From an uncultured Bacteroidales bacterium (lineage in GTDB: Bacteria > Bacteroidota > Bacteroidia > Bacteroidales > Salinivirgaceae): 64,000 bases of DNA. The position numbers and the translations under genes are program-made. Position 1 is the first letter of the stretch; every line of letters begins with the position of its first letter. The DNA lies in NCBI GenBank assembly GCA_937981765.1, contig CALJOM010000012.1:1-64000 (forward strand), in the 5' to 3' direction. The notes beneath the pieces are model-generated. The model saw nothing but the letters and a program-made list of their open reading frames with translations, searched no databases and was not told the DNA's origin. This document shows, in pieces, positions 45,541 through 53,811 of this stretch.

Positions 45541-46539
45541 TTATTTTCCGTCGTAAGCCCATTTAAGATACATAGCACCCCAGGTAAATCCTGCACCAAA
45601 GGTTGCTAATATAATATTGTCGCCTTTTTTTAGGCGGGGTTCCCATTCCCACAAACACAATGGAAGTGTTGCCGCGGTAGTATTGCCGTATTTTTGGATA
45701 TTAATCATTACTTGTTCGGGACTTATTCCCATGCGTTTTGCAACGGCTTCAATAATTCGCATGTTGGCTTGATGAGGAACAAGCCACGCTAAATTTTCTG
45801 GGGTTATATTATTGCGTTGCATAACTTCAACGGCAACATCAGCCATTTTGGAGACAGCCCACTTAAAAACCGCCTGACCTTCTTGATAAATGTAATGTTC
45901 ACGCGCATCAACGGTTTCGTGTGATGCTGGTTTTACTGAACCTCCGGCTTTTTGATGCAAATGCACCCTTCCTACACCATCGGATTGTAATATCTCATCG
46001 AAAATGCCTACTTCTTCGGTTGTTGGTTCCAACAAAACAGCTCCGGCTCCGTCTCCAAATATTGGACATGTGGTTCTATCCTGGTAATCAACTATACTAC
46101 TCATTTTTTCTGCACCAACCACTACAGCCTTTTTGCATTTCCCTAATTCTACATACCGGGCAGCTATGGAAAGTGCGTATAGAAATCCGCTACATCCAGC
46201 ATTTATATCAAACGAAAAGGCATTTCGGATGCCAATTTTATCGCTAATTACATTCCCATTGGCTGGGAATTGCATATCTGGAGTAACGGTGGCACAAACC
46301 AAAAGGTCTATTTCCTCGGGTTTTGTTCCTGTTTTGGCCAAAAGTTCCCTTACTGCTTTTGCTCCTATTTCAGAGCTCCCTACTCCCGACTCCCGGATAA
46401 TTCTTCGCTCTTTTATTCCTATACGGGTCATTATCCATTCATCGCTGGTGTCAACCATGCGACTCAATTCGTCGTTGGTAAGGATATAATCAGGAACTGC
46501 TCCTGCCACTCCGGTTATTGCTGCTCTGATTTTATTCAT
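45541..46539 (-). CDS. fabH: Beta-ketoacyl-ACP synthase III
   Basis: FabH starts fatty acid synthesis by condensing an acyl-CoA with malonyl-ACP. The 332-residue thiolase-fold enzyme has the complete Cys-His-Asn triad: Cys116 in [12 protein letters not shown], His256 in [10 protein letters not shown] and Asn286 in YGNTTAAT. It lies 38 bases after plsX, the classic plsX-fabH arrangement. Confidence 0.96.
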   Translation of the reverse strand: MNKIRAAITGVAGAVPDYILTNDELSRMVDTSDEWIMTRIGIKERRIIRESGVGSSEIGAKAVRELLAKTGTKPEEIDLLVCATVTPDMQFPANGNVISDKIGIRNAFSFDINAGCSGFLYALSIAARYVELGKCKKAVVVGAEKMSSIVDYQDRTTCPIFGDGAGAVLLEPTTEEVGIFDEILQSDGVGRVHLHQKAGGSVKPASHETVDAREHYIYQEGQAVFKWAVSKMADVAVEVMQRNNITPENLAWLVPHQANMRIIEAVAKRMGISPEQVMINIQKYGNTTAATLPLCLWEWEPRLKKGDNIILATFGAGFTWGAMYLKWAYDGK

Positions 46540-46577
46540 AACTAATTTTTTGAACGGACAAATGTAAAAATTTTATT

Positions 46578-47525
46578 CTATCGTTGGATTAATCGTTCCG
46601 AAATTTTTGACGACAAATTCGCTTCGACAACCCGAATTGAGTGATGAATCATGTTTTTTATAGCAGTTGCTTTAGATACTCCGTGACCTATGATAATGTT
46701 TTTGTTTACACCCAACACGGCCGTACCGCCATAAAGTTCAAAGTTGAATCGATTAATGAATTCATCGTTGATTCCACGTTTTTGTGCAACTCGGTAGAAC
46801 GATTCGGTATGTTTCAACACTACGTTGCCTGTAAAACCATCGGTTACAGTAACATCGGCTACATCGGGACGGAATAAGTCGGAACCTTCCACGTTTCCTA
46901 CAAAGTTAATTTTGTTGCTTGAAGCCATCAATTTGTAGGCTTCTCGCGCCAGCAGATTGCCTTTCCCTGGTTCCGATCCAATATTCAACAAAGCTACTTT
47001 AGGATTTTCAACTTTATAAACTTCCTGAGAATATACCGAGCCTAGGATGGCATATTGCAAAAGGTTTTCGGGCTTTACATCCGCGTTAATGCCAACATCA
47101 AGTAATAGCCCATCGGTCCCGTCAAGTTTAGGTAAGTGTGTTGATATACTTGGTCTTGATATTCCCTCCACAGGTTTAATAACCATAATGGCTCCGGCGA
47201 GCATGGCACCGGTGTTCCCGACACTGGCAAATGAATCTATCTTCCCTTGAGCTAGGTGATTAAATCCAACCACAATGCTGGAGTTTGTTTTGCTCTGAAA
47301 TGCCTTTGCAGGGTGATCGTGCATTTCGATTACTTCGGTTGTTGGAACTATTTCAAACCGTGAGGGGTCGAAAGCGTTTTCCAAACAAATCTCCTTAATT
47401 TTGTCTTCGTCGCCGAAAAGCACGAGCCTAACGTTGCTCGATATCTCAGAAAATGCAGCTATGGCGCCTCTAACTATTTCAATGGGGGCATGGTCGCCAC
47501 CCATAACGTCGATTCCAATTCTCAT
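46578..47525 (-). CDS. plsX: Phosphate acyltransferase PlsX
   Basis: PlsX makes acyl-phosphate from acyl-ACP for phospholipid synthesis. The 315-residue protein starts with MRIGIDVMGGDHAP and has ASVGNTGAMLAGA, the LLDVGINADVKPENL segment, and LLNIGSEPGKGN. It sits between rpmF and fabH, and the 81-base gap to rpmF carries a long hairpin. Confidence 0.96.
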   Translation of the reverse strand: MRIGIDVMGGDHAPIEIVRGAIAAFSEISSNVRLVLFGDEDKIKEICLENAFDPSRFEIVPTTEVIEMHDHPAKAFQSKTNSSIVVGFNHLAQGKIDSFASVGNTGAMLAGAIMVIKPVEGISRPSISTHLPKLDGTDGLLLDVGINADVKPENLLQYAILGSVYSQEVYKVENPKVALLNIGSEPGKGNLLAREAYKLMASSNKINFVGNVEGSDLFRPDVADVTVTDGFTGNVVLKHTESFYRVAQKRGINDEFINRFNFELYGGTAVLGVNKNIIIGHGVSKATAIKNMIHHSIRVVEANLSSKISERLIQR

Positions 47526-47547
47526 ATAGTTGTTGGTTTAAAAATTT

Positions 47548-47582
47548 AAACCCAAGTAAAATAAATTATTTTACCCGGGTTT
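47548..47582 (-). promoter_or_regulatory. Long hairpin between rpmF and plsX
   Basis: AAACCC (47548-47553) pairs with GGGTTT (47577-47582), and inside it GTAAAATAA (47556-47564) pairs with TTATTTTAC (47566-47574). The two stems are separated by 2-base internal bulges. The T-run on the leftward side is interrupted. It may terminate part of the transcripts after the abundant L32 message or mark a processing site. Confidence 0.5.
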
Positions 47583-47606
47583 ATAACTTCTATGATGAGA
47601 TATAGC

Positions 47607-47792
47607 CTATACAGTGGCTACTTTCTCATTAACCAATCGCCCTCTGTAATATCCGCATTCTGGGCAAACCCGGTGATATCTGTGTGTTGCTCCACAATTT
47701 TGACATTTTGTTAATTGTGGTGCTACTGCCTTGTAGTGTGTTCTTCTTTTGTCTCTCCGGGTGCTTGAGTGTCTGTGCTTAGGATTTGCCAT
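47607..47792 (-). CDS. rpmF: 50S ribosomal protein L32
   Basis: This 61-residue basic ribosomal protein starts with ANPKHRHSSTRRDKRR and carries an intact zinc knuckle, Cys30-x2-Cys33 and Cys43-x2-Cys46, so it is the zinc-binding form. It lies 30 bases after DUF177 and ahead of plsX, the usual yceD-rpmF-plsX order. Confidence 0.97.
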   Translation of the reverse strand: MANPKHRHSSTRRDKRRTHYKAVAPQLTKCQNCGATHRYHRVCPECGYYRGRLVNEKVATV

Positions 47793-47822
47793 TTTTCTCT
47801 GTTTTTTTTATTATTATATAAA

Positions 47823-48308
47823 TTACTCGATGATATATTTTTTTAATAACTCCAGCATAGTTAGGTCGCATGTTGGATTCCCCGATTCATCTTTAGGGTG
47901 CTGTTTCTGAATGGGTATTTCCAAAACTACTATATCGTAAAGGTCTTGTGTAAGGTCTAGCTCAACAGTATCTTTGGGAAGGGTTTGAATATCGTCGTTG
48001 TTTGTTGGTTTCATGCCCAAAGTATAGGGTATGCTTTCCGATACTTTTATGGGAAAATTGAACTCTTCAAGACAAAAATCACAGGAGATGCGAATTGTGC
48101 CAAAGAAATTTAAAAAAGCTACTAAACTATTTGAGCTCTTTTCTACTTTTACTGCCACACGCACATCTCCCCCCAGAATATCGGGATTTTGAAAAAACGC
48201 AAAGAATTGATCGTCTAAACGAAAATCATAGCTATGATCTCCATCGGACAACCCCGCTATGGGAATAGTGTAGCTCCCATGTAGTCCTATTTCCTTTGAT
48301 GTTTTCAA
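47823..48308 (-). CDS. DUF177 (YceD-like) protein
   Basis: This 161-residue protein belongs to the DUF177/YceD family, genes of which usually precede rpmF; family members have been linked to 23S rRNA processing. It contains a central CDFCLEEF motif and a C-terminal Cys. No ATG fits the conserved N-terminus, and translation appears to start at the TTG at 48308 (KTSKEIGLHGSYTIPI). A strong promoter predicts transcription from about 48328, only 20 bases upstream, which supports that start. Confidence 0.85.
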   Translation of the reverse strand: MKTSKEIGLHGSYTIPIAGLSDGDHSYDFRLDDQFFAFFQNPDILGGDVRVAVKVEKSSNSLVAFLNFFGTIRISCDFCLEEFNFPIKVSESIPYTLGMKPTNNDDIQTLPKDTVELDLTQDLYDIVVLEIPIQKQHPKDESGNPTCDLTMLELLKKYIIE

Positions 48309-48334
48309 AGATTTAGCTTTAAATAAAAATCGTG

Positions 48335-48366
48335 CAAAAGTAATAATTCTATTTTATCTGAACAAA
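48335..48366 (-). promoter_or_regulatory. Promoter of the DUF177-rpmF-plsX-fabH-bactofilin operon
   Basis: Read leftward, TTTG (48366-48363), a 20-base spacer and TACTTTTG (48342-48335) match both Bacteroidota promoter elements exactly. The start would be near 48328. Confidence 0.65.
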
Positions 48367-48440
48367 TATTTTTAAAAAGCAAAATTAAGAAGCGATTGTT
48401 TGTGATTGTAATTACTGATTACCTGCGTCAACAACCTTAA

Positions 48441-49616
48441 TTATTCAACATGGGGCTGCGTTTCAATCAAAGGTAAAATAATCCGGATTACTGTTCCTTT
48501 ACCGGGTTCAGAAGTTTTAACATAAATTTTCCCGTGATGGTATTCTTCAATAATTCGTTTGGATAGTGAAAGTCCTAATCCCCATCCACGTTGCTTGGTG
48601 GTAAATCCGGGAGAGAAAACGGTTTTGTGGTATTTTTTTTGAATCCCTTTTCCTGTATCTTCAACGTCGATCAAAATTTTCCGCTCTTTACTCTGAACTA
48701 AAATTTTTACTTCGCCTTCTCCCTGCATTGCATCTATGGCATTTCGCACAAGATTTTCTATTACCCACTCTAGTAGATTTTCATTAATCAGACCTTTAAT
48801 TGAGTGGTCGATAGAGCTTTGGTAGGTTATAGATATGCGGTTTGGAACTCGGTATTTGAGATAATCCACAGCCCTTTGAATGGTCTGATTTATGGAAACA
48901 ATCTGGAGATCGGGCAAAGAACCGATTTTAGAGAATCTATTCACAATGGTATTTAATCGTTCAATATCTTTTTTCATATTCTCCACATATGGGCGGGCTT
49001 CTTCAATGTCGTTCAAAATTTCGGTCCAGGCCAATAACGATGAAATAGGGGTCCCAAGCTGATGAGCTGTTTCTTTAGCCATTCCTGCCCAAACCCTGTT
49101 CTGTTCTGCTTTTCTGCTGTTGCTAAAAGCAAGATAGGCAGCTACCACAAAAAGAACAAATACCGATAATTGAATTATTGGATACCAGAAGAGGGCTGTA
49201 AGAAGTGTAGAATCGTGATAATATACCTTTTGACTTTTATTGTCTAAAAGCGTTATGATAATGGGCTCGTGTGCCCGTTTCATTTTTTCCAATTCACGGT
49301 AAAGTTTTTCAGGGTTATTATTAAACGTTGATAGAAGATTAACGAACGCTAAAATACTATCGTTTTCATCGGTCAATATCAGCGGAATGGTAGTGTTACG
49401 AGTAATGATTTCGGTTATTAGAGACATGTCAGCATCAAGGTTGTCGTTTTCAGCAAATTTTTTCATGGCCGAGGCATACACCTCCATTTTTCTTCGCTCT
49501 TCTTCCTTAAGTTTTCCAACCAGATAGTTAGAATAAATCAGCGAGAACGAGCCAACAATCACAGCCAACAACAGAATTATATATTTCAGCCTTCGTTTCT
49601 GATGATAATACTCCAT
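48441..49616 (-). CDS. Membrane sensor histidine kinase, orphan
   Basis: This 391-residue kinase has two membrane helices (about 10-33 and 140-163) around a small extracytoplasmic sensor domain of about 105 residues. The HisKA-like region carries His185 in MAKETAHQLGTPISSL. The ATPase domain has Asn292, DTGKGI at 320-325 and GWGLGL at 344-349. It lacks a HAMP domain and no response regulator is adjacent. It stands alone between the DUF177 operon and ispD. Confidence 0.9.
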   Translation of the reverse strand: MEYYHQKRRLKYIILLLAVIVGSFSLIYSNYLVGKLKEEERRKMEVYASAMKKFAENDNLDADMSLITEIITRNTTIPLILTDENDSILAFVNLLSTFNNNPEKLYRELEKMKRAHEPIIITLLDNKSQKVYYHDSTLLTALFWYPIIQLSVFVLFVVAAYLAFSNSRKAEQNRVWAGMAKETAHQLGTPISSLLAWTEILNDIEEARPYVENMKKDIERLNTIVNRFSKIGSLPDLQIVSINQTIQRAVDYLKYRVPNRISITYQSSIDHSIKGLINENLLEWVIENLVRNAIDAMQGEGEVKILVQSKERKILIDVEDTGKGIQKKYHKTVFSPGFTTKQRGWGLGLSLSKRIIEEYHHGKIYVKTSEPGKGTVIRIILPLIETQPHVE

Positions 49617-49624
49617 GGTTGTGT

Positions 49625-49632
49625 TACCTTTG
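49625..49632 (+). promoter_or_regulatory. -7 promoter box upstream of ispD
   Basis: TACCTTTG matches the -7 consensus on the rightward strand. It is 59 bases upstream of the ispD ATG. The upstream element is not clear. Confidence 0.35.
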
Positions 49633-49691
49633 TATATTAAACGAATGTTTTAGTGTTTCATTTTCGAAAGTAACGAATTTTTTTTGTACTC

Positions 49692-50387
49692 ATGGGGGAA
49701 AAAACAAAAAATGCTGTGATAATTGTAGCCGGTGGGTCGGGTAAACGAATGCAAAGCTCGCTTCCTAAACAATTTCTCCGGGTGAATGATAAGCCGGTGT
49801 TATTCCACACGTTAGAACGTTTTTTCGCGTATGATACTAACTTACATATTACCTTGGTGCTTCCTCCATCGCAAATTACATACTGGGAACAATTAACTCA
49901 GGAAGAAAAATTTTTCGTACCCCACAACGTTGTTTCTGGTGGTTCCGAGCGCTTTCATAGTGTGAAAAACGGCCTTGATTCCCTGGAATCGGAATCCGGA
50001 ATTAACCTAGTGGCTATTCACGATGGTGTTCGCCCCCTAATTTCCAGAGAACTAATAACTCGTTGCTTTCAGACAGCTGAAAGGCTGGGGAATGCAATTC
50101 CTGCCATATCTCCCACCGAAACCGTACGTTATGGCACACCCAACGCCAATCGATTGTTGGATAGAAATTCAACGTTTTTGATTCAGACACCGCAGGTTTT
50201 TCGTTATGAAATGCTAGTTCAGGCTTATAAAACCCATTTTTCTCCAGCTTTTACCGACGACGCTTCGGTAGTGGAAAGCCTAGGGGTTAAAATTCATCTT
50301 GTGGATGGAGAGAGAACTAATATTAAAATTACATCTCCATCGGACCTTAGCCTGTGTGCGTTTTTACTGAAAGAACAATGTTGTTAA
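49692..50387 (+). CDS. ispD: 2-C-methyl-D-erythritol 4-phosphate cytidylyltransferase
   Basis: IspD is the third enzyme of the MEP isoprenoid pathway, transferring CMP to methylerythritol phosphate. The 231-residue protein has the nucleotide-binding start IIVAGGSGKRMQSSLPKQF, VSGGSERFHSVKNGL, HDGVRPLIS and TDDASVVESLG. It ends one base before the convergent sugar transferase stop. Isoprenoid precursors from this pathway would feed the polyprenyl synthase at 35.2 kb. Confidence 0.95.
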   Translation: MGEKTKNAVIIVAGGSGKRMQSSLPKQFLRVNDKPVLFHTLERFFAYDTNLHITLVLPPSQITYWEQLTQEEKFFVPHNVVSGGSERFHSVKNGLDSLESESGINLVAIHDGVRPLISRELITRCFQTAERLGNAIPAISPTETVRYGTPNANRLLDRNSTFLIQTPQVFRYEMLVQAYKTHFSPAFTDDASVVESLGVKIHLVDGERTNIKITSPSDLSLCAFLLKEQCC

Positions 50388-50388
50388 T

Positions 50389-51804
50389 TTATTTCCCGCT
50401 GGCCTGAAAAACCGTTTTAATGGTGTAAATCATAATTTTTATATCGAAATAGATAGACATGTTTTCGATATAAATCAGATCGTAGCGCAGACGTTCTATC
50501 ATTTGATCAACATTTTCGGCATACCCGAATTTCACTTGCCCCCAGGATGTAATTCCCGGCCTGACACGTAGCAGGTGTCGGAAAAGCGGAGCTCGAGGAA
50601 CTATCTGATCGATGTAATATTGCCTCTCCGGACGTGGACCTACCAGCGACATATCTCCCTTCAGAACGTTATAAAACTGTGGTATTTCATCGAGACGGGT
50701 TTTCCGCAAAAAACGTCCAAACGGGGTAATTCTGCTATCGTTTTTGGAAGATAATGCGGGACCGTTCTTTTCTGCATCAACCACCATTGAGCGAAATTTG
50801 TATATCTTGAATGGTTTGCCGAAACGTCCAATGCGTTCGTGGCTATAGATTATTGGACCGTTGGAAGAAAGTTTAACTCCGATGGCCAATACTATGTACA
50901 AAGGTATTCCAACGGTCATAAACAATAATGAACCTACTATATCCATAAAACGTTTGGTGTTTTCCTGCCATGCCGGCATCAAGTCTTTGGAGATCTCAAG
51001 CAGAGGGGCATCGTGTAATCCGGATGTAACAGCTCTGGCGGTAATAATATTATACATTTCCGGAATAAGCTTAATTTTTATATCGTAAAACTCAATTTGC
51101 GAAATAAGCCATTCCAGCTTCTCTTTCTCAGAGCTATCGGTAGAAATTATTATTTCCCTGATATCGTGTTTTTTAATGATTTGATCGATTTCGTCCAAGT
51201 AACCGAGCATGGGTAGGCACTGGTTAGCTTCATACTCCGAAATTCTGTTTATAGCAACAAAACCAATGATTCTGAGCCCACTTTGCGAAATTGTGTTTTT
51301 AACCTCATTATAAAAATCAAGACAACGTTTACCTCCACCAAGAAATACTGTATTAAAGGCAATTTCTCCGGATCTGAGCCTTCGTATCATTCTGCTAGTG
51401 ATGATTAAGCGAGGGATATAGGTTAGAACAAAATGTATGGTGAAGAACGTTATGTAAAGAAGATAGTAATCCCTATAGCTTGAGATAAAATCGTCGAGAA
51501 AAAGTACAAAGAAAAGTATGGTTGTTCCAACCAAGGTTGTATAAAAAGTTTGCCCTAGTTCCTGCAACCTAGACCGGTAGTAGGGGCTTCTGTAATGCCC
51601 GGTTAGGTAGTAAAACAAAAGCCAGCAGAGAGGAAGTATTGATAACCCAATAATCAATCGGTTGTTGAACGAAAAGTCAACTTCTCCTATAAATGGCTTT
51701 TCAATGTAAATTTTCCGGTAATAGAAAAATATTACCCAGGATAAAAGAGCTGAAAAATAATCAGCAACAACATATTTTACTATCTGGTGTTTAGGCTTTA
51801 GCAT
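50389..51804 (-). CDS. Polyprenyl glycosylphosphotransferase (exopolysaccharide initiation)
   Basis: This 471-residue protein has four N-terminal membrane helices, a CoA-binding-like domain (about 130-260) and a further helix near 285. The bacterial sugar-transferase domain follows: KRFMDIVGSLLFMTVGIPLY, HERIGRFGKPFKIYKFRSM, TRLDEIPQFYNVLKGDMSLVG. It loads the first sugar-1-phosphate on undecaprenyl phosphate for capsule or EPS synthesis. It lies one base downstream of the lipoprotein gene. Confidence 0.92.
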   Translation of the reverse strand: MLKPKHQIVKYVVADYFSALLSWVIFFYYRKIYIEKPFIGEVDFSFNNRLIIGLSILPLCWLLFYYLTGHYRSPYYRSRLQELGQTFYTTLVGTTILFFVLFLDDFISSYRDYYLLYITFFTIHFVLTYIPRLIITSRMIRRLRSGEIAFNTVFLGGGKRCLDFYNEVKNTISQSGLRIIGFVAINRISEYEANQCLPMLGYLDEIDQIIKKHDIREIIISTDSSEKEKLEWLISQIEFYDIKIKLIPEMYNIITARAVTSGLHDAPLLEISKDLMPAWQENTKRFMDIVGSLLFMTVGIPLYIVLAIGVKLSSNGPIIYSHERIGRFGKPFKIYKFRSMVVDAEKNGPALSSKNDSRITPFGRFLRKTRLDEIPQFYNVLKGDMSLVGPRPERQYYIDQIVPRAPLFRHLLRVRPGITSWGQVKFGYAENVDQMIERLRYDLIYIENMSIYFDIKIMIYTIKTVFQASGK

Positions 51805-51805
51805 G

Positions 51806-52678
51806 TTAATTTCGTTTTAGGTAGGCAATTCGTATGTCGTCGATTGAAAGATTGATGGTATCAACAGCGTTAAAAGATTCGAGTTTTTGTACCCGAAAAT
51901 AGGGTTTATAAAAGGTTCCCACACCAAATTCTCTGACAACTGAAGCGAAATTAATGTAAATCCGCCTCCAATCGGTGGGTGAAGGTCTTACCCACATCAG
52001 AAAAACGTCTTGAATCAGAGAGGTTGCAATGTTGTATGTTTTCAGCCTTAACTCAAAAGGGATATTGCTTCGGTAGCTTAGTTCGTAAAATCCAGGAACT
52101 GCTTCGAAATATATTTGCATGGAATCGATAGCAGAATAGTCGAAAATCTTTTTTAAGGTGTCTGAAGGAGTAATGATAATTTGTCCGATAGAACCACTAT
52201 TCCCCGGTCTTGGTTCCCGAACAATTCGGATTCTTGGGGTGAGCGTGTCCGTTGGAAGAATTGTAATGGCTGAGTTATCAAAATTTTCTTCCCAAACAGT
52301 TTCTACATTTTCATGGGTAGTAAATTGTGGAGTGATGGTTGTAATCTGCCCCGGAACTAATGTTTGCCGTACTTCGAATGGATTTATCAAACGATATATC
52401 TCGCGTTCGTAAGGATAATCGTTGATATCGATTCCTGCACGGACAGTTATTCTGCAATCACCCTGTTCCAATACCGGAATTAGTGCCGGAACTTCAAAAA
52501 CGCCAATTATCTGATAGTTGACATACACAAAAACGCAAGAGAATCCACTAGGAGTTGTACCCGGATAGTTCAGCCTATCTATTTGCAGGTAGGAGGGTAT
52601 TTTTTCTTCTTTATCAAACACCTCGCATCCGGTGAAGAGCAGAAGCACTAATATTGGGATTATTCCACGCCAATTCAT
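51806..52678 (-). CDS. Lipoprotein of unknown function linked to polysaccharide genes
   Basis: This 290-residue protein has a lipobox (LLLFTGC) with lipidated Cys18. The mature part is beta-rich with segments such as QGDCRITVRAGIDINDYP and a C-terminal half that resembles a jelly-roll or carbohydrate-binding fold (YRSNIPFELRLKTYN, WRRIYINFASVVREFG). No catalytic motif was recognised. It is 50 bases after kdsD and 1 base before the glycosylphosphotransferase, so it probably serves polysaccharide assembly or anchoring. Confidence 0.7.
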   Translation of the reverse strand: MNWRGIIPILVLLLFTGCEVFDKEEKIPSYLQIDRLNYPGTTPSGFSCVFVYVNYQIIGVFEVPALIPVLEQGDCRITVRAGIDINDYPYEREIYRLINPFEVRQTLVPGQITTITPQFTTHENVETVWEENFDNSAITILPTDTLTPRIRIVREPRPGNSGSIGQIIITPSDTLKKIFDYSAIDSMQIYFEAVPGFYELSYRSNIPFELRLKTYNIATSLIQDVFLMWVRPSPTDWRRIYINFASVVREFGVGTFYKPYFRVQKLESFNAVDTINLSIDDIRIAYLKRN

Positions 52679-52728
52679 ATAAGGTTTTGGTCCGAATACT
52701 TAGTTAACGAAAAATTATAAAAAATATT

Positions 52729-53709
52729 TCACACAATTCCTTCCCTCAGGAGGTCGTGCAGATGTATGATTCCCGAATACTTTCCGTTTTTAAGCACGGC
52801 AAGTTGAGTAATACTATATTTTTCCATTAAATAAAAGGCATTCACTGCCAATTCATCTTCAGAAACCACTTTGGGATTAACTGTCATAAAATCAATGGCC
52901 TTTATGGTAGCCAAGTCTCTGCCGGATTGCAACAACCGTCGCAAATCACCATCGGTAATAATTCCCAAAAGATTATCCTGCTCATCAACAATAGCAGTGG
53001 CTCCTAATCGTTTAGAAGATATTTCCAAGATTATTTCGCTCAGAGAAGCATTTTTACTGGTTTTGGGTACGGGATTGGATACGTAGATATCTGCAACCCG
53101 CATGTATAATTTTTTTCCAAGAGCGCCTCCGGGATGAAATTTTGCAAAGTCCGAAGAGGTGAACCCCCTCAGCCGCAAAAGGCAAACTGCCAGGGCGTCT
53201 CCTAACACTAGTTGTGCGGTTGTACTTGTAGTAGGAGCCAGGTTGTTCGGACAAGCTTCGCGTTCAACGGTTGCCTTGAGAAGAATGTCGGACTGTAGTG
53301 CTAAATACGAATCGGTATTGGAAACCATTCCTATCAAGGTATTGCCAAAGCGTTTGATTAGCGGCACCAAAACTTTTATTTCCGGTGTATTGCCACTTTT
53401 ACTAATACACATAACCACATCGCCAGTCTGAATCATTCCCAAATCGCCATGAATAGCATCCGCAGCATGCATGAAAATGGCGGGAGTTCCTGTGCTGTTT
53501 AATGTTGCCACAATCTTTCCGGCAATGTGGGCACTCTTACCTATTCCTGTAAGAATAACTCTCCCGGGGGCATTATAAATAACCTCCACGGCTTTTGCAA
53601 AATCATCGTCCAGAAAATCAACCAAACGTTCAATAGCTTTCGATTCAAACCGGATGGTTTCGGTAGCATATTTTTTTATATCTTGAAAATCAATTATATT
53701 TGAATTCAT
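52729..53709 (-). CDS. kdsD: KpsF/GutQ D-arabinose-5-phosphate isomerase
   Basis: The enzyme converts ribulose-5-phosphate to arabinose-5-phosphate, the precursor of Kdo in LPS. This 326-residue protein has an SIS domain (about 30-180; VILTGIGKSAHIAGKIVATL, CISKSGNTPEI, and PTTSTTAQLVLGDALAV) and two CBS domains (about 205-326). It heads a leftward run with the lipoprotein and glycosylphosphotransferase, and has a -7 promoter box at 53747-53754. Confidence 0.94.
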   Translation of the reverse strand: MNSNIIDFQDIKKYATETIRFESKAIERLVDFLDDDFAKAVEVIYNAPGRVILTGIGKSAHIAGKIVATLNSTGTPAIFMHAADAIHGDLGMIQTGDVVMCISKSGNTPEIKVLVPLIKRFGNTLIGMVSNTDSYLALQSDILLKATVEREACPNNLAPTTSTTAQLVLGDALAVCLLRLRGFTSSDFAKFHPGGALGKKLYMRVADIYVSNPVPKTSKNASLSEIILEISSKRLGATAIVDEQDNLLGIITDGDLRRLLQSGRDLATIKAIDFMTVNPKVVSEDELAVNAFYLMEKYSITQLAVLKNGKYSGIIHLHDLLREGIV

Positions 53710-53746
53710 TGTTTGATTTTTTTAAAATATGCACACTTTTTGCACT

Positions 53747-53776
53747 CAAAGGTAGTGAATTATACCTTATAACCAA
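53747..53776 (-). promoter_or_regulatory. Promoter of kdsD
   Basis: Read leftward, TTGG (53776-53773), an 18-base spacer and TACCTTTG (53754-53747) resemble the Bacteroidota promoter. The start would be near 53740, about 31 bases before the ATG at 53709. Confidence 0.5.
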
Positions 53777-53811
53777 CTAAAAACCGTATTTAAGTGTGTG
53801 AAGCGGCAACT

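Noticed and set aside
53794-53811. GTG start for recQ six codons upstream
   Set aside because: RecQ proteins begin close to the helicase core, and the ATG at 53812 gives the normal N-terminus.
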